A model generated the notes under the pieces. It saw only the letters and a list, made by a program, of their open reading frames with translations. It was not told where the DNA came from and did no database searches. Both the position numbers and the translations under genes were made by a program. A DNA stretch of 64,000 nucleotides from Phycomyces blakesleeanus NRRL 1555(-) (lineage: Eukaryota; Mucoromycota; Mucoromycetes; Mucorales; Phycomycetaceae), in contig NW_017265139.1 in the NCBI RefSeq assembly GCF_001638985.1, positions 1,550,001-1,614,000 on the forward strand, in the 5' to 3' direction. Each line of letters starts with the position of its first letter. The stretch's first letter is position 1. Below are positions 1-14,717 of this stretch, one piece after another.

Positions 1-3000
1 TTTTAACCATATAATAATCAATACAGATCATTCCAGGCCTTTTTTTTTCTTTAAATATTTCTGTTAGACCAGGAACCCCCGTCCTACCAAAACATCGATC
101 CAATATCTCCAAGGACCTTTAATAGTCAGCCATATTAATATCTATCTTTTATAATCACATTATAAAGAGCAGGTATATCTATGGAAATTTAGGGTACCTC
201 TTTTTATTATTGTTGTTACTATTCTTTGTGTATATATTTATTTGTTCTGTAACTCTATATCATATTCATAAAAAGAAATGTCTAGGAAACACTTTACAAG
301 GTACAATTGTGTTTTGCAATCGAATTAAACAAAATAGAAGAAGAATTGGCTTACGGAAGATATGAGCAATCAAAGCCGAAAGGTGTAAGCGCGTAACGAG
401 GAGGGTAGTACTTTTTGCTCCTTTGGAGTGGATCGTGGCATGTTACAGAAATAAAAGAAAATTAAAGGAACGCGTTGTCCAACAATGTTACATTGTATTT
501 TCTGGTCTGATTGCTCACACCACATCTGTTTCATTTGGAATTATAAAAATAGTTATTATTCTTTATGAGATTTACATAGGGTACCATTATTTATTTTGAG
601 TCGAGTATTAATGCACAATATTCATCGAGAAACTGTTTCCAATTACTTTGCATACAATAATAATAATAATAGTAGTAATAAATGAGGCTATCCCAAAGAA
701 TTGATTCTGTAAATCAGAGGGGTATTCTATATATTCATGACGATCAGAAAGGAAATGAACCACTTTCTCCTGCAGTCTCGATAATCTCTTAAACACTTAA
801 TGTCAAGTATTTACATTGTTTTAGACAAAATATAGTCTTTTAATTTCAAACCACCGTCAATATTTGTTTCTTGCATAATTGATTGCTTCAAAATTATTTC
901 ATAATGTAGATGTCTTTTTTTTCTTACTATCTTATCCAAATATGCATTGTCAGTCCTTCAAGTTGCTCTCTTTTTTTAAAAAAAAATGAAGCAAAGTTGA
1001 CAGATATGCTCAAAAGCTGTGTTTACTAATCGCCGATTTCTTGATAATTAGGCGCCATCGATTAAGCCAGGTCTTTTCTGGATCCCGTAATGAGACACGA
1101 TACTTACACATAAGAACTAATGTATTCATTTATCCTGGTATCATATGAGGATAAAGACCAAGATTTTTGTATTCTATATTATCTTTCCAAAATTAGCTTG
1201 AGATGTAGACATATCCTATACATGTGTATGTTTTCTATACTAATATAACTTGTATTTTCTGTCAAATGTGTATTGTTATTGAACCTTGTCTGAATGAGTC
1301 TGCTATAACTTGTAAAATATATACAACATTTTTTTTAAAAAAAATTAGCATTTAACGACTATTGAATAGTAAAACCAAATAGGGTTTTTTTTTGCTTAAC
1401 AAAAAGGGTACTTGTCACTAAAATATAATAAATTACAAAAAATGTTAAGCTTTCATAAAAAATGAACCAAAAAAGCATCATTTTCTCCTTGATCCAGATT
1501 AGCTCCTAAATATAGTTACAGCTTTTGCTTTACTACTGTGATTTTAACTATTATATTTTAATAAGAATATATATATAACGAGGTTCATGGAGAGAGGAGC
1601 GAGGCGTTTTCTATAATATCAAACGCTGTAACATTAACCACTACTTAATTGATACAAAGCCTGCTAAAGAACAGAAAGAACAGAAAAAAAAATAAAGTAA
1701 CAAGAAACCAAAGAAACGATCTGCAATGTAGTCAAATTAGACGTCTAGGAAGTGTTTGTTGCTCTATCGATATCTATAAATTAACCTTGATATCTTTTTT
1801 AGGCACTTGATTTATAATACTTTTTCTTAATAAGCTCACTTTCTAGTAAAAGTAGTTGGTCTGTAAAAATAATAATGAATATTCTTGTATGCTTATTGAA
1901 TGCAGTAAAATAGCTTCTTCATGACATTCTTCACCAAAAAAGAAACCTGATTAATTATCGAAAACTAAATAATCAATTAACTCAGAATATAGCAATTGAC
2001 AGCACTGCTATAGTAGCTATACGACCATAGATCGTAGTATACTCTAAAAAAAACATAAAAAATATGATAGTCTATTGGATAAAACATTCTTAGAGATAAA
2101 TATGGAATACACCAAAAAAACAATAATATATATAAAGAAGTAAGAGCACCAAATACAGCTTGTTAATTTCAGGAGATATATTATTGAGCTTTTCAATGTT
2201 TTATTATCGTCTTTTACTTGCTGCTTTATGTTGTCGTATCGTAATATATTGCCTATACTCTTAATAAGAACTAGTATAAGTTAGCTAATAGTAACATTTC
2301 AAGTTAACCATATTATTTACAAATCACATATCTTCTGGTTCAACGAGACCTACACTGAAAAGCGAGTAAAATATAACAACAACAAATATCAAAAAGGTAT
2401 CGTAGTAAAACAATAGCCTACTCTATTTCTTTAGATAATTGAGTGTTTTAGGAGCAACACAGAACAGTTAAGCAAATGATTATTTTCTTATAAATTCATC
2501 TTGTTTTTGAAAGCACACTGCAGTCTTGTGGTTACATGATTGATATAAGAGTGGCGACAACTACAATATGTAAAGAGTTGATTCATTATTTTGTTTTGTT
2601 AAAAAAACGCCATTAAAGTAAATTTGACAGACATATATCATAAATATATACTGATATTTTTAGGGATCTATGTTAACAACAACATCCAGCCCAATATAAT
2701 CCAACCCAGGTCGACAAATGTGCTGTACTTTATGTAATGCTTAGTATTGCAGCTAATAAACACACATATATTATACCAAAGTTCACTTTCTTTATATATG
2801 TACATTTGACATAATTATGTGGCACTGGCTTGTAAGGGGGTAAAGAAAAAGAAATTTTACATGTGGCTATCTATTACTTTCTATTGTTGTATTGCAGAGG
2901 TTGAGAGATGTAACATTTACTTTATCTCTTTCTCTCTGAGGACCGGCGGTTAGTAATACTAAATGCCGTGAGCACAAAAACTGTGAAACAGGAGACTTGT

Positions 3001-6000
3001 CAGTCCACAACATGATGATTATATGGTAACGAATCGAGCCACCTTAATGACTTTATCACATTCCTATATGTTACTCCATAATATATTCTTGCATTCGTAT
3101 GCTGTGGTTTCAAAAAATATGTTTTGTTTATTAAAAATTGTTTGTATTTGTAGCCATTACGTATTTCTGCTACTTAAAATAATGAATTAAGGAACTAATA
3201 ATAAATCCTGCAAAAGAACATGCATTTCCTTTGAGGGGATGTAAAAGGAGTTTTTAATATGTAACTTGAAAGAAGTTTAGGAGCTCCGTGTCTATAATAC
3301 CAGCCCGTTCTTTATCGTATACTTTAGTATTAGAGTATCAAACTGCTAGTAATTATAATTATTTTATTTGAGATTGATTATTCGGATCATTTGCACGTTT
3401 GTGTAGCTTATTAATATCTGAGCACGTAATCAGCACTATGCTTACCTGTGGCTGAAACTCTAATGATATATTTCCATTGAATGGCTTTGGTATATACAAT
3501 TTGATGAAGCATGATACTCCAGCCAGGAAAAGCATGTGCTGTATATTTCAATTAATGAAAAAAAAATGATATTTGGAGAGACTAAGTTGTATAAAGCAAT
3601 ACAATTGAAAGCCTTTTTTTTCATTTCCTTTCCATATTTTGTGTGATGTTTTTTTTGTGTTTGGATATCAGAGGGTACATGTATTTATCAGACTGACGAT
3701 GAAACATCAGTAATTTTATATTGATCAAAGAAACCTTGTCGTATGACTTGAGAATAACAAATAAAAGGGTTGAATTGATGATGATATATATATGTATAAG
3801 CTTTTTGGAGTCTGTGATTTCTTCTAGCAATATTACTAAAGTTATACATCTTTATGTAACAGAACTAATTCCAATTTCAGATATGCGACTGTATAAGAAA
3901 TGAATAAGAAGCTCACAGGTCAATTGAAAGTATATTCTTCCTTTGTGACTAATCTGTTGTTTCACCAAGCAATATAACCATATTAGGAATATAAAAAATA
4001 GCTGGATTGAAATCTTTCAAGGTTTAAAAATAATAATGAAATATATGTTATGTTATGTATATATTTAAAAAGGTATTTTTAGAGGCTTTAAAGTGTACAA
4101 GTCTTAAATAAGTACTTTTTATTATTATTATTATCATAACGTTTCTCATACAATGCCACAATCGATGAATCTTAAACTACTTGCTTGGTAGCACTATTTA
4201 TTTTGTGCACGTTTTTGTTATTATTTTTATTTCCGGGCGGTCTTGGGCTGTCCAATAAATTATTATCGACCTCTAACCTGTTCTGAGTAGAAGAAGTAGT
4301 GTTGTATTCAAGCATCTATGACATAATTCTACCTTTTCTATAAGTAATATTGTTAGCTTGCTATATATTAGACCGAGTCTGTTCTGAGTGTCTCGAATAC
4401 AGAAACCCTTGAGTTCTATTTATTTATCCAGAATGGTACATCGAGAGAAAGATCTGAGTTTAATTGAAATACACTATGAGGAGCCGTCAAAAATATACTT
4501 CCAGTGATGTTGTCCAACCAACAAAACCAGGAACATCAATATACTTAATTTTATGTCTGTGAATGAGTCTCAGTTCAACCAAGACATCCCAAGTAAAATA
4601 TACGCCCCCAGCATGATACATATATTTTTTTGTAGAAACGTGGGACTATGAGTTATGCTAATCCCCCCCTTGAAAAGTACGGTATTTATTCATTATGATC
4701 ATAAGCACAGTGGTGTTGAAATAAAAAAAATGCATTTTCTGTAAATCTTTTGAGCCCAGATTGTGTATAGAAATTACTCAGTAAAAAGAAAACCAACAGG
4801 CTGTTTTGACATCATATGAAATATAAAGCTACCAGCAAAACAAAATAAGTTAGTTCCAAGAAAGTCCAGGTCAAAAAGAAATACAGGTTAAAGTTTGGTG
4901 ATTAGACCATGGACATTAGGTATCTGGTGTCTTGATATTCTTATTTTATTATTAATTTTGATATCTGGAGCTGATATGACAGGTATGCTACATGAGATTA
5001 ACAATGGTGCAGATATGTCAATCATATATCCCTTAATCTCTGTCGTAAAATGATTGGTTTGGTAGCTTATTGATATTATGAGCATAATGTCCAAAAAAAC
5101 AAAACAAAGATCGACAGAAAGAAAGCTATTTAACACATTATATTATATTTTCAAGCTCATCATCAGGAGCTATTTATTCATACGGCTGGTCATCCTAAAG
5201 AAAGAGAAGAAACCAGTGAATCCCTAAATTATTTACTCTTCGTATATTAACTCTCACTCCCTTTCCAATTTACTCATTCAAGCAATATGAGCATAAAACA
5301 ATTATATTATTATTGCAAGTCTTTGTAAGAACTTAGCTATCAAATTATTCATCTTAATATCATATTTCAAAGCAATATTTTCTTCTCAAGACCCTCAAAG
5401 AGTTATATTAGCTCAACAAACACAGATATAATACTCATATTTACATTGTTATTTCAAGCTCTTGTACCTTGTTTTATATACATCTTGGAGTAGAATAACG
5501 AGACCCTTTTTTTAGTAGTAAAGAGTAATAATGATTCTACATTAGTCACTTTTAAAGAATTATGGGAAATCGCATAAAATTACAAGTATGTTTATTATAT
5601 TTTGATTGTTTGGACCAAGTTAATTGTATTTTAATAGTATTAATCAATATCTTTAAAGTCAAGCAGACGAAAAGATTAGTAGACAATTTATTCAAATGAA
5701 TAACATTTCTTTGTTCTTTCTTGCATACAATAAATTTATTCAACTATTATATATCACTCATTACTATTATTATTATTATTATTATTATTAAAATATTGTG
5801 TTATCTGCCGAATGTCAAATCATCACATATCCAATAAACCTGTTTTCATACTATAGACTTTGTGGTCGTATGTCAAGAACATGATATTTGCCTGGATATT
5901 GGACAGTCTGAAAAGGACACTTAATATAAATCACTTATTATTGTACAGTTTTATTTTTAAGGAAAATGTTAGTTTATCTGGCTTGACTTTTAGGATAGTA

Positions 6001-7330
6001 GTAATAACAAGTAGAGGTGCACAGCTCAATTGAACACAGATATCGTCTTTGTGAACAATTTACTGTGCAACAAAACAATATGCCTATACAAGGAATAAAA
6101 AACAAAAAATTATTGAGAGAAAATTTCTCGGAAGACCCCAAAAGATTGAAAGCTAAAAGTGTATGTTCTTGGCAGTCGTACAGTAGTACAAGGCTAGAAT
6201 ATAATGCTAGATGTATATAGCTCTGTGTGATGATCCTTCTTATGCTACCAGAGAATTGATACAAGGCCCTAATAACGTTGCTCATCTAATCCAAGTCCTT
6301 TTCTCACTCTCTCACTCTCTCTTCTTCTTCTTCTTCTTTTAAATAACATAAAATACAATAAAATAAATAAATAACGATCGACTTGGTTAAAATCTTAAAT
6401 TTTACAAAACACCATAAGCCTGTATTGGAAATATTTATATAAAGTTCCCAGACTGCCTCAGACTTTGGTCTCACCTTGTAAAAATGGACTCTTATATTGA
6501 GCTAGTAATAATGTGGTGCTTATAGAATACCGCACTATAATGTATTGTATATTTGCTTTAATAGCTGATATATTCAAAAGTTTTATTCTATTGATTTTTT
6601 TTATGTTCACCATTAATGGGATGGCCGAGACTAATATACATGTTATAAAGACATGATATATATATATATATTAAAAGTCCTTTTGTAGATTGATACTGGT
6701 CTTCCAAGTCGATTACACCAAGACCTGTTTAATTTAATAATATTTTTCTCTTCTTCTTTTAAATAAGTTTTTTATTATATTAGACTTGTACTAGGTTATA
6801 AATGTGCATAATTCTGTATCATTTAATAATAATCATAAGAATATGCTGTGGAATTGAATACAACATATACTTTTTATTAGCTTGAAATTGAGAAACCATA
6901 GCAACACATCTGACATATGAATATATACATATCTTGGTATGACGTGATATTCTATATTTCATATAATACTAATCTATCTACCCAACCTTGAAAGAGGTTC
7001 CTCTTTCGATTGTTTTCTGTAAAAACAATCAAATAATAACAGCAGTCTTCAATACAATCAATATGTCTTGGAATGCTTTAAAGTTATATGCGGAGTGAAT
7101 AGCGTCTCCTTAATGACATGAGATGTGGGGTCAGGCCGTGTGCTTCAGTATGATTATTGAGTGACAGCCAAAAAAGAAAGAAGTCAATCACGGTACAATT
7201 GTTTTACCGCATTGCCTCCTTTATTCGTCATCAGCTCTTCCTTTCCCTATGGAATACAATCAATATCCATATAGTATCCACTACCTACCTTTCATTATAT
7301 CAAACTTTTCTTTTTGAACTGTAGCTTAAG
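1..7330. other. AT-rich region without a supportable gene
   Basis: About 7.3 kb of AT-rich DNA with frequent stops on both strands. The open frames are short (at most about 100 codons), lack recognisable domains and do not join into phase-consistent exon chains. I see no tRNA or rRNA. Two stretches near 3905-3995 and 6015-6100 resemble each other and may be old copies of one repeat. The rest is poly-A/T and simple repeats, such as ATT repeats at about 5765-5790. Confidence 0.6.
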
Positions 7331-7463
7331 GATGATCTCTCTTCGATTTTTTTTAAAAAAAAAGCTCAACATACGTATTGTTCAAAGCCAGAAGGTTGTT
7401 TTTCGGCCACCGAGTGACGACCGAATCTTGAGCTCAGAGCGTTTGATAAATAAGATTGAGAAT

Positions 7464-9383
7464 ATGGTAAGCGCGTTTCTTTCATTTTTAGACCTCTTTT
7501 TTTCTTTTTTATCAATGTCCTACCTTGTAGCAAAAAGGCTGGTTTCTCGACAGAGAATTGACCTCTCACAAACCCACCGTTACCTGAACACTCAGGCAAC
7601 CCGACCCACTAAGCCTTCTATCAAATGGTCAAATATGATTCCCCGTCCCTCTGTGTGGCGAGCTACCGTATATGAGCATTATACCAAAGGTCCCCCTGCA
7701 AAGTCATGGCCACTTTCTTACCATCTGTTGATTGCCACCATCCGCGATTTCTTGGACAGAGGCTGTTTATCCACTGTAGAACAAGCTCAGTATCTGACCA
7801 ACAGCATAAAAAACCCAATTCCATCCGGATTCAAGGAAACCCCAGCAATAATCCCCTCATCTTACAGAACGCAGGCCGGTGATAATCTGTCTCAGCTTCT
7901 GTCTCTAAGAGACCAGCGAAAAATAGGGTGGGACTGGCAATCTGATCGACAGAACGCGTCTTCACTCGAAGGCGAGTGGATGGAAAAAGACGGGCAAGAT
8001 GATCAGAATAGTCCTGTAGTATACTATCTACACGGAGGAGCATATTACTTATGCTCTTTTGGAATGTATCGTCGATTTATATCAGATATATTAAAGGTAA
8101 CCTTTACGTATCATGTGGTGTTTGATTTCTTTTTTCATTATTTAAAGGAGTTGATGTTTATCGCTAATTATGTGTATGCGTGTAACACTACTTAGGGGTC
8201 AAATGCACGTTCATTTGCCATTGACTATCGCTTAGCCCCACAGCATCCTTTTCCTACTGCAGTAGAAGATGCACTGGCAGGCTACTTATACCTTATAAAT
8301 CCACCCCCAGATGCTGGATTTTCTCCAGTTGATCCTAAGAAGATTGTTATAGCTGGAGATTCTGCAGGCGGAGGTCTAACACTTGCCTTATTAATGGCGA
8401 TCAGAGATGCACGTCTGCCCCCTCCTGCAGGTGCAATGCCATTATCACCTTGGTGAGTGAAGAAGAAAAAAAAGGAGAAGAGAGACATATTTACTGGTGT
8501 ATATATGGTTGCACTTTGCTATGCATATCCTATAATGCTTCATTCGAACTAAATGAAGATAACTTTTTTTTGTAGGACTGATTTGACGCATTCACTACCA
8601 TCGATATTATCCAATGCGGCCACAGATTATCTCCCGAAATTGGGATTTAAGCATGCCGAATCTCCTGCGTTGGATTACTCCGTCCTTCCGAAACTCAAAC
8701 ATAATGAAGATGATCATGAAGAAATATCGATAGGTCCATTTGGAAAGAAAATTGATTTGTCTGAAGTAACAAAAGAAGATATGGACCGTATTCAGTTTTA
8801 TACAAACAATGCGTCTATAAAGCTATCTCTGGCTAGTCCAGCCTTTGACAAGAAGGACTTACACGGTCTTCCCAAGCTACTCATTGTAAGTTCCAAATAC
8901 AGTATGCTATAATACATCCTTTACTAATATGATAATACTTTTTTTTTACTTATATCGGAATAGCAAGTTGGTCTTGCAGAACGGCTTCGCGATGAGTCCA
9001 TATATGTTGCTTTAAAGGCATCCGGTAAATATCCCGGAGCGTCTGACTATAAATCAAAGCTTCCCAGTACTCCAGTTACTCTTGAGATATATGAAGATCA
9101 GCCACATGTTTTCCAGATTCTTATTCCTACAAAAGCTTCCAAGTGTGCCAATAGTCGTCTGGCAAAGTTCGTAATTGAGGCAACTCAACCTGACCAGAAA
9201 GAACAAGAAAGTAAAGATGAGTCGCTTGTGGCAATTCAAATTACACCAGAAGGGGAGCACAAAGATGTAACACAGGACCTGCTTGAGCGTATGACATTGG
9301 GAAAATGGGACGAATGGGAAGCACGCCTAGCTAGACCGAGTTTACTCGAGCGCTTAAAGGAAATGCGAGAAAAACTATCTTAG
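7464..9383 (+). CDS. HSL-type alpha/beta hydrolase (lipase/esterase) with N-terminal membrane anchor
   Basis: Four exons: 7464-8096, 8196-8452, 8576-8885, 8964-9383, all GT-AG and phase-consistent, giving 539 residues. It is probably an esterase or lipase of the hormone-sensitive-lipase family. The oxyanion motif HGGAY lies near residue 189, the nucleophile elbow GDSAGGG near 264, and the likely catalytic His in DQPHVF near 445. The chosen start gives a hydrophobic first 20 residues ([15 protein letters not shown]), which suggests a signal anchor in a membrane or on a lipid body. An in-frame ATG at 7332 would add 44 residues, but they run through a T8/A9 tract and look noncoding; an ATG at 7515 would remove the anchor. 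A polyadenylation-like AATAAA lies just after the stop, near 9400. Family assignment is firm; substrate is unknown. Confidence 0.88.
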
Positions 9384-9815
9384 TAAAGCTTTTTAAAAAA
9401 ATAAAAGCTTAAACAAGCCCAATGGTTTTTTCTTTAAAAGAAAGTAATTACAATGTCAATGATATTAGGCGTGCTGGGGGTAAAGGTTAAGTATTGGGAC
9501 TTCTTTGATTTTGCGATCAGTGCTGCTGAATAGCTATATACAGAAAAGATGTGAAAGTTGAGATACCATCCTAGGCTAATGGAGTAGATTGTGCGCCTCA
9601 ATATACATATTCTATCCTATGTCCTATTCTTTTTTTTTGTGATGCTTGAGATGTTCGAGAAGCTGAGCAATAAAAATGATATTAGTATTATTATTCATAG
9701 ATAAATCCGTAGCTTAATAACATATTCAGAAGCTCCTTTTTGGATTCTTTTTTGCACTTTTCTCTCACTTTCTTTTCCTTACCAAAACTATTTCATTAGA
9801 TCAACTAGTGTTCAA

Positions 9816-12143
9816 ATGTCAGAAATAGCACAAGAGTTCGATCCAGAGAATTATTCTTTTGTAATCGGTATAGGTAATAATATGACAGATAATAAGGACG
9901 TATTGCCTTAAGGTTTTTTTTTTTTAAAAAAAAATACTATTCCAATATTCAAGATTTCGGTACAACTTTCTCCGGATGTTCTTTTGTTTTTACCGGAGAT
10001 GGTACAGAAGAAGTAGTTGACATAACAGACTGGTAATCAAAGAAGAGGAAGACGAGTGTGTATCTTATTATATTCAATTGGAAGACTAAGCCTTGTGTGT
10101 CGTATGGGGGTAGAAGGCCGAACCATGGAAGTCAATATTCAAAAGTACCAACTGCCTTACTTTACCAAGACAGCGGCCATAATTTGATAGCCTGGGGAGA
10201 CGACGCAATAAACGACCCTGATCAATCAGATAACCCAGAAAGCTTTCTTGTAGAACGGTTCAAATTATTCTTGGACAAAAGTGTAGAAAGCATGCCTGAA
10301 CTTCCATTTGACTTGACTGCTATCCAAGGTATAAATAATACACTATCTTTCTCTTTTTCAATATATATATATATATATGCGTACGTGTGTATGCTAGGTA
10401 GATAGATAGATACATAGCGGGTGGGTTAATGTGCTGATTATATTTATAATTTTTATCTTATATTAAACTTTATTCTTGTGCATCATTCTTTTATATGTGT
10501 ATAGTCATCACAGACTATTTAACAGCATTCTACGAATACACAAAGACAGTATTCGAAGAGTCATTTCCAGACCTCTACGATCCTTCAAAATGTAGATATT
10601 GTCTTACTGTGCCGACTATATGGAACGATATGGCCAAGGCGATAATGCGCAAAGCAGCTATACAGTCCGGAATAGTTGATCCCTACGACCACCCAAATCG
10701 ATTGATGGTAACTAGTGAATCAGAATCGGCAGCACTCTACTGCGAAAAGTCCTTTCCTGGATTCAATCTTTCTCATGGTGATCAATGGATGTTGTGCGAT
10801 GCCGGAGGCGGAACTGTTGACTTAGTTGTATACGCGGTGGATGAATCCTCAGGAGAGAGACAATTGTGCGAAGTAACGATGGCGTCTGGAAAGTCGTGCG
10901 GATCGACTTTTTTGGATGCAAATATGGAGATACTAATCAAAGAAAAAATTGGGCATCTTGTTGAACTGAATGGATCAATGATGCTTCAATTAATGCATCA
11001 GTTTATTGAGGATATGAAGGTAATATATACATACATATCTTTGTAGTTGTAACAGCCCATCCTCAATCATTTATATTCTGATGCTCAACTACTTAATATT
11101 GTAGCCCCAGTTTGATAACGAAGAAGATATGTTCATGCCTTTGCCAAGTTCTATTCTGGAAGTTATCGAAGACCTTGATTCTGAGTCTGAAATTGTAGAC
11201 GGACAATTGGTATTCACAGCTAATGAGCTTCGGGAACAGGTGTTTGAGCCAGTCGTTCTTCAGGTTATTGAATTAATCGAAGAACAATTCCAACAATCGT
11301 CAAGCGAAATCAAGGCCTTGTTTCTAGTAGGAGGTTTTGGACAATCAAAATACTTGTTCCAGCGTATAGAGGAGGTATTTGGTGACCGTTTAGAGTTTAT
11401 TCATGTACCTCCACGTGGTGATCTTGCAGTTGCGAGAGGTGCAGTAATATACGGACTCAATCAGCAAAAGGTCACCAAACGAATCCTTCGCCGAACTTAT
11501 GGGATCTGGTCGGCAATGATGTTTGATCCGGTGCTTGATTCGCCCGAAGATCAGATTGTTGATGGTGACGGGATGTCTCTTTGCAATAATCGATTCTTTG
11601 CATTTGCCAAGATGGGAGACGCAGTTGGAATAGATGAGTGCGTGTGCAGTGAATTCAAATGGTACAGAAGCGAAAGTCAATCACTCCGTAAGTTTTGGTA
11701 GTCCTTTGTACTTGTACTTGTGTGTGTATTATATGCTAATATTATCATTTAATTGAAATACACACACACACACATATGTGTATATTTATAAAGGGATATA
11801 CACATATGGAAATTATGGAGATGCTCCAAGATATATAGATGATCCAGACATTAAGCTTATGTGCGCTTTTGACATTGATTTCCCACTTGACATTGAGCGA
11901 AATCATGAGGAAGGTATCCCGGCACTTGTAGGAATATACTTTGGATCAACCGAAATGCGGGTAGAAATTACAATCCATGATAGTATGTTCACCTACACGT
12001 CTGCTTATGACTGTCTTGATAATTCCTACGAAGTCGGATACAGCGAAGTTCCTTTGAAAAGTAAACCCTCTTTTACGAAACGAATTATACATTCGTTTGG
12101 CATCGGCAAGAAATACAAAGCTTTCAGATCTTTTATTTCATAG
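9816..12143 (+). CDS. Divergent Hsp70-like ATPase (HSPA12-type)
   Basis: Six exons: 9816-9873, 9954-10032, 10117-10328, 10505-11019, 11105-11687, 11794-12143. All junctions are GT-AG and in phase; the product is 598 residues. The actin/Hsp70 nucleotide-binding fold is shown by phosphate-1 VIGIDFGTTFSG (from about residue 16, split by intron 1), phosphate-2 DAGGGTVDLVVY and the adenosine motif LFLVGGFGQSKYLF. The C-terminal third does not match a canonical Hsp70 peptide-binding domain and there is no EEVD end. This fits the HSPA12-like group that is expanded in several fungal lineages. The cytosolic role and client are unknown. It lies 430 bp downstream of the hydrolase on the same strand. The intron before exon 3 begins at the G of a split Trp codon. 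Confidence 0.88.
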
Positions 12144-13020
12144 TCTTGTAATTAGACTTTGTAATCTGTGATTTCTTATTATTTAAAAAAATTTAATAAA
12201 ATGTTTTGTTTGTGTATTTGTATTTACTTATTTATTTATTTTTTGGCAGGAAGTAGTATGAGCTTATTAGTAAATAAGGTATACTACATAAAACAGAGTA
12301 TAAGATGTCGACAACATATATCGAAAATTTTGCTCGACTTCGATCGTCGGTTGTACATAATTCCAAAAAACCGGTAGCAAACATTTAAATTTCAGGCTCT
12401 TTGTATATCAGATTAGCTTACTGTCCTCGTTACATATTTTTTATAATATATATACACGTGGGCTTTGTTTCACAGATACAATAAATGGGCGGTAATAAAG
12501 GCAAAGAGGATCAATATATATATATATATATATAACAAAAGAAGAGGAAAAGGAAGAGAACGACATAATTCTACAATTACAGCACAAACTACTACTTGCA
12601 TTATGAAATCTGATTTGTTTTCCTAGATATTAACTGCACTTTATTTATCAAGTCCAAAAAGGCCAAGGATAGCTCAATGATTTATTTATAGACGATATAT
12701 ATATATATATTCTAAAAATAAAGAAATATAGCTAGACAGCTATATTGGATAGCCTTCATATCATCTTGTTCTTGGCTTCCTGTGCGCGCGGAGCAAATAC
12801 CAAAAGACAGTAAGACAGCCCAGAGGATAATACGTTGGAAATGCTTGGCAAAGATACTAATGATGGTTGTTGTATTTGGTTTAATGCTGTTATAAAGGAT
12901 TCAGGGGCGAATGAAATATATATTGTCTAGCGGGGTTTATAATACACGATGCAATTTGGCATTTATTGGATGCTCTATTTCTAGGCTTGGCTACGTGATC
13001 TTTCTTCTTTAACATTCAAC
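12144..13020. other. Intergenic region, AT-rich with TA microsatellites
   Basis: No gene is seen. The stretch contains TA runs at about 12514-12534 and 12698-12710 and presumably the 3' end of the Hsp70-like gene and the promoter of the Sec14-like gene. Confidence 0.6.
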
Positions 13021-14474
13021 ATGGCCATCCACAAAACAGCACAAGAATCGGACGCAATCATCAAGGAATTGCGTCTTAAACTGGGCCCAAAGTCAAAGAC
13101 AATGAAAGACGAAGTAAGCTGTAGATCGCACAAGTCTGGCATGACCTAACCTTTACTATTTAGTATCTCATTCAATTCCTTGTTGCCCGCAGCTGGAGTG
13201 TGGTGGGTTTATTGTTTATTCGAGTCAAGTCAAAGATGGCTAATGATTTACACACACACACACGCATATATATATATACTTCAATTAGTCAGGCGCTAAG
13301 AATCAAATTGAAAAGACTTTGGAGTGGAGAGAAAAGCACAAAGTGAATGAACACCCTGTTGCCACAGGGGAAAATAAGTTACCGCTATTGTACCCTATCC
13401 GTGGTTACAATAGCATCCCTGATGGTAACCTTGAGGCTGCACCAGGTCTTTCAGAATCTGTCTTGAGAATCAATAAGTACATGGGTGGCAGCTGTCTCCA
13501 CAAAACTGACAAGAATGGTTGCCCTATCTACATTGAACGACTGGTAAATGAATGTTCTATGGAGACTGCACGATCAAATCGATGTATTTCTAAATAAAAG
13601 GCAATTGGGTTAAACTTTTTTCTTTCTTTTTCTTTTGTAGGGTTACCATGCAGCAAAGGAGATCGCGAAGTACACAACAGTTGAGGAGGTGTCTAACTAC
13701 CACATCGGCTGCAACGAGTTTCTTAACCGAGTAATTATGGAGGATTGCTCTCGCGTGGCAAACAAAACTATCAATCATGAGACTGTGATATTTGACTGTA
13801 CCGGAATGGGATGGCATCGTATGTTTGTATACCAAAAAAAAAGACCTCTTCCTCTCCAAAGACAATGTGAACAATGACAAACTAATTTGATGTGTATTAT
13901 TGTATATATATAGAGCTTCACATGCCAGCACTACACTATCTTCGTGCTATTTCTGATGCAGATCAAAACTATTACCCAGAAACTCTCAGCAGACTTTTCT
14001 TGGTCAATGCACCTTCGTCATTTGTGTTTGTGTGGAAAATAGTAAAGGCATGGCTTGATCCTGGTGTAAGTGCTTTTGTTTTGTACGTGATATTTTTCAA
14101 AATAGCTAATAAGATATATGTGTGTATGGGCATATATATTTTGGGGACAGACCATTGACAAGATCAAGATTTTGGGTTCTGACTATAAGGAGGAACTCTT
14201 ACAATATATTCCTGCCGAGAACTTACCGAGTTTCCTGGGAGGAGAATGTACATGTGCTCATATGCCAGGCGGATGTGTGCCATCTCAAAGTAAGTACCAT
14301 AAAACAAAAAATGGTAACCTAAATGAAATCCGCACCGACTAATAATTCTTATCGGTGTATATATTTAAAGTGCTCAAAAACATCCCTTCGCTTGTACCTC
14401 AATCCCACAACGAAAAGGTTTCTACCCCATACAACACAGATATTATGCAAAAAGGAACCTCATACGAGGACTAA
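13021..14474 (+). CDS. Sec14-like phosphatidylinositol transfer protein (CRAL-TRIO)
   Basis: Seven exons: 13021-13113, 13164-13202, 13289-13543, 13641-13818, 13914-14065, 14151-14289, 14371-14474. Phases agree at every junction and the product is 319 residues, the usual length for a single-domain Sec14 protein. The N-terminal CRAL-TRIO-N helix reads YLIQFLVARSW then IEKTLEWREKH. The lipid-binding domain follows with DKNGCPIYIERL, VIFDCTGMGWHQLHMPAL, RLFLVNAPSSFVFVWKIVK and the gating-helix region WLDPGTIDKIKILG, ending PAENLPSFLGGEC. It would shuttle phosphatidylinositol and a second lipid between membranes at the Golgi or plasma membrane. The second exon is only 39 nt. The gene is convergent with the P1 gene, with 243 bp between the stop codons. 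Confidence 0.92.
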
Positions 14475-14717
14475 AGAAACCAACAAACCAACAAACCAAC
14501 TCCCTACTTAATTTTCGCACACACACACACACACATATAGTACAAAGTACTTGCATTAAACAAAAGAACACTTAAATATACACTACTCGATAGCTCACGT
14601 ATAAACATTATTATTTTACAGCACACTTGCACACACGATTTTTTTTTGTTTTCCATTGCAGGTCGCCAAAGCAAGCCAAAAAGGTTATTGTTTGATTTTA
14701 TTAAAGCATTAAAATGT

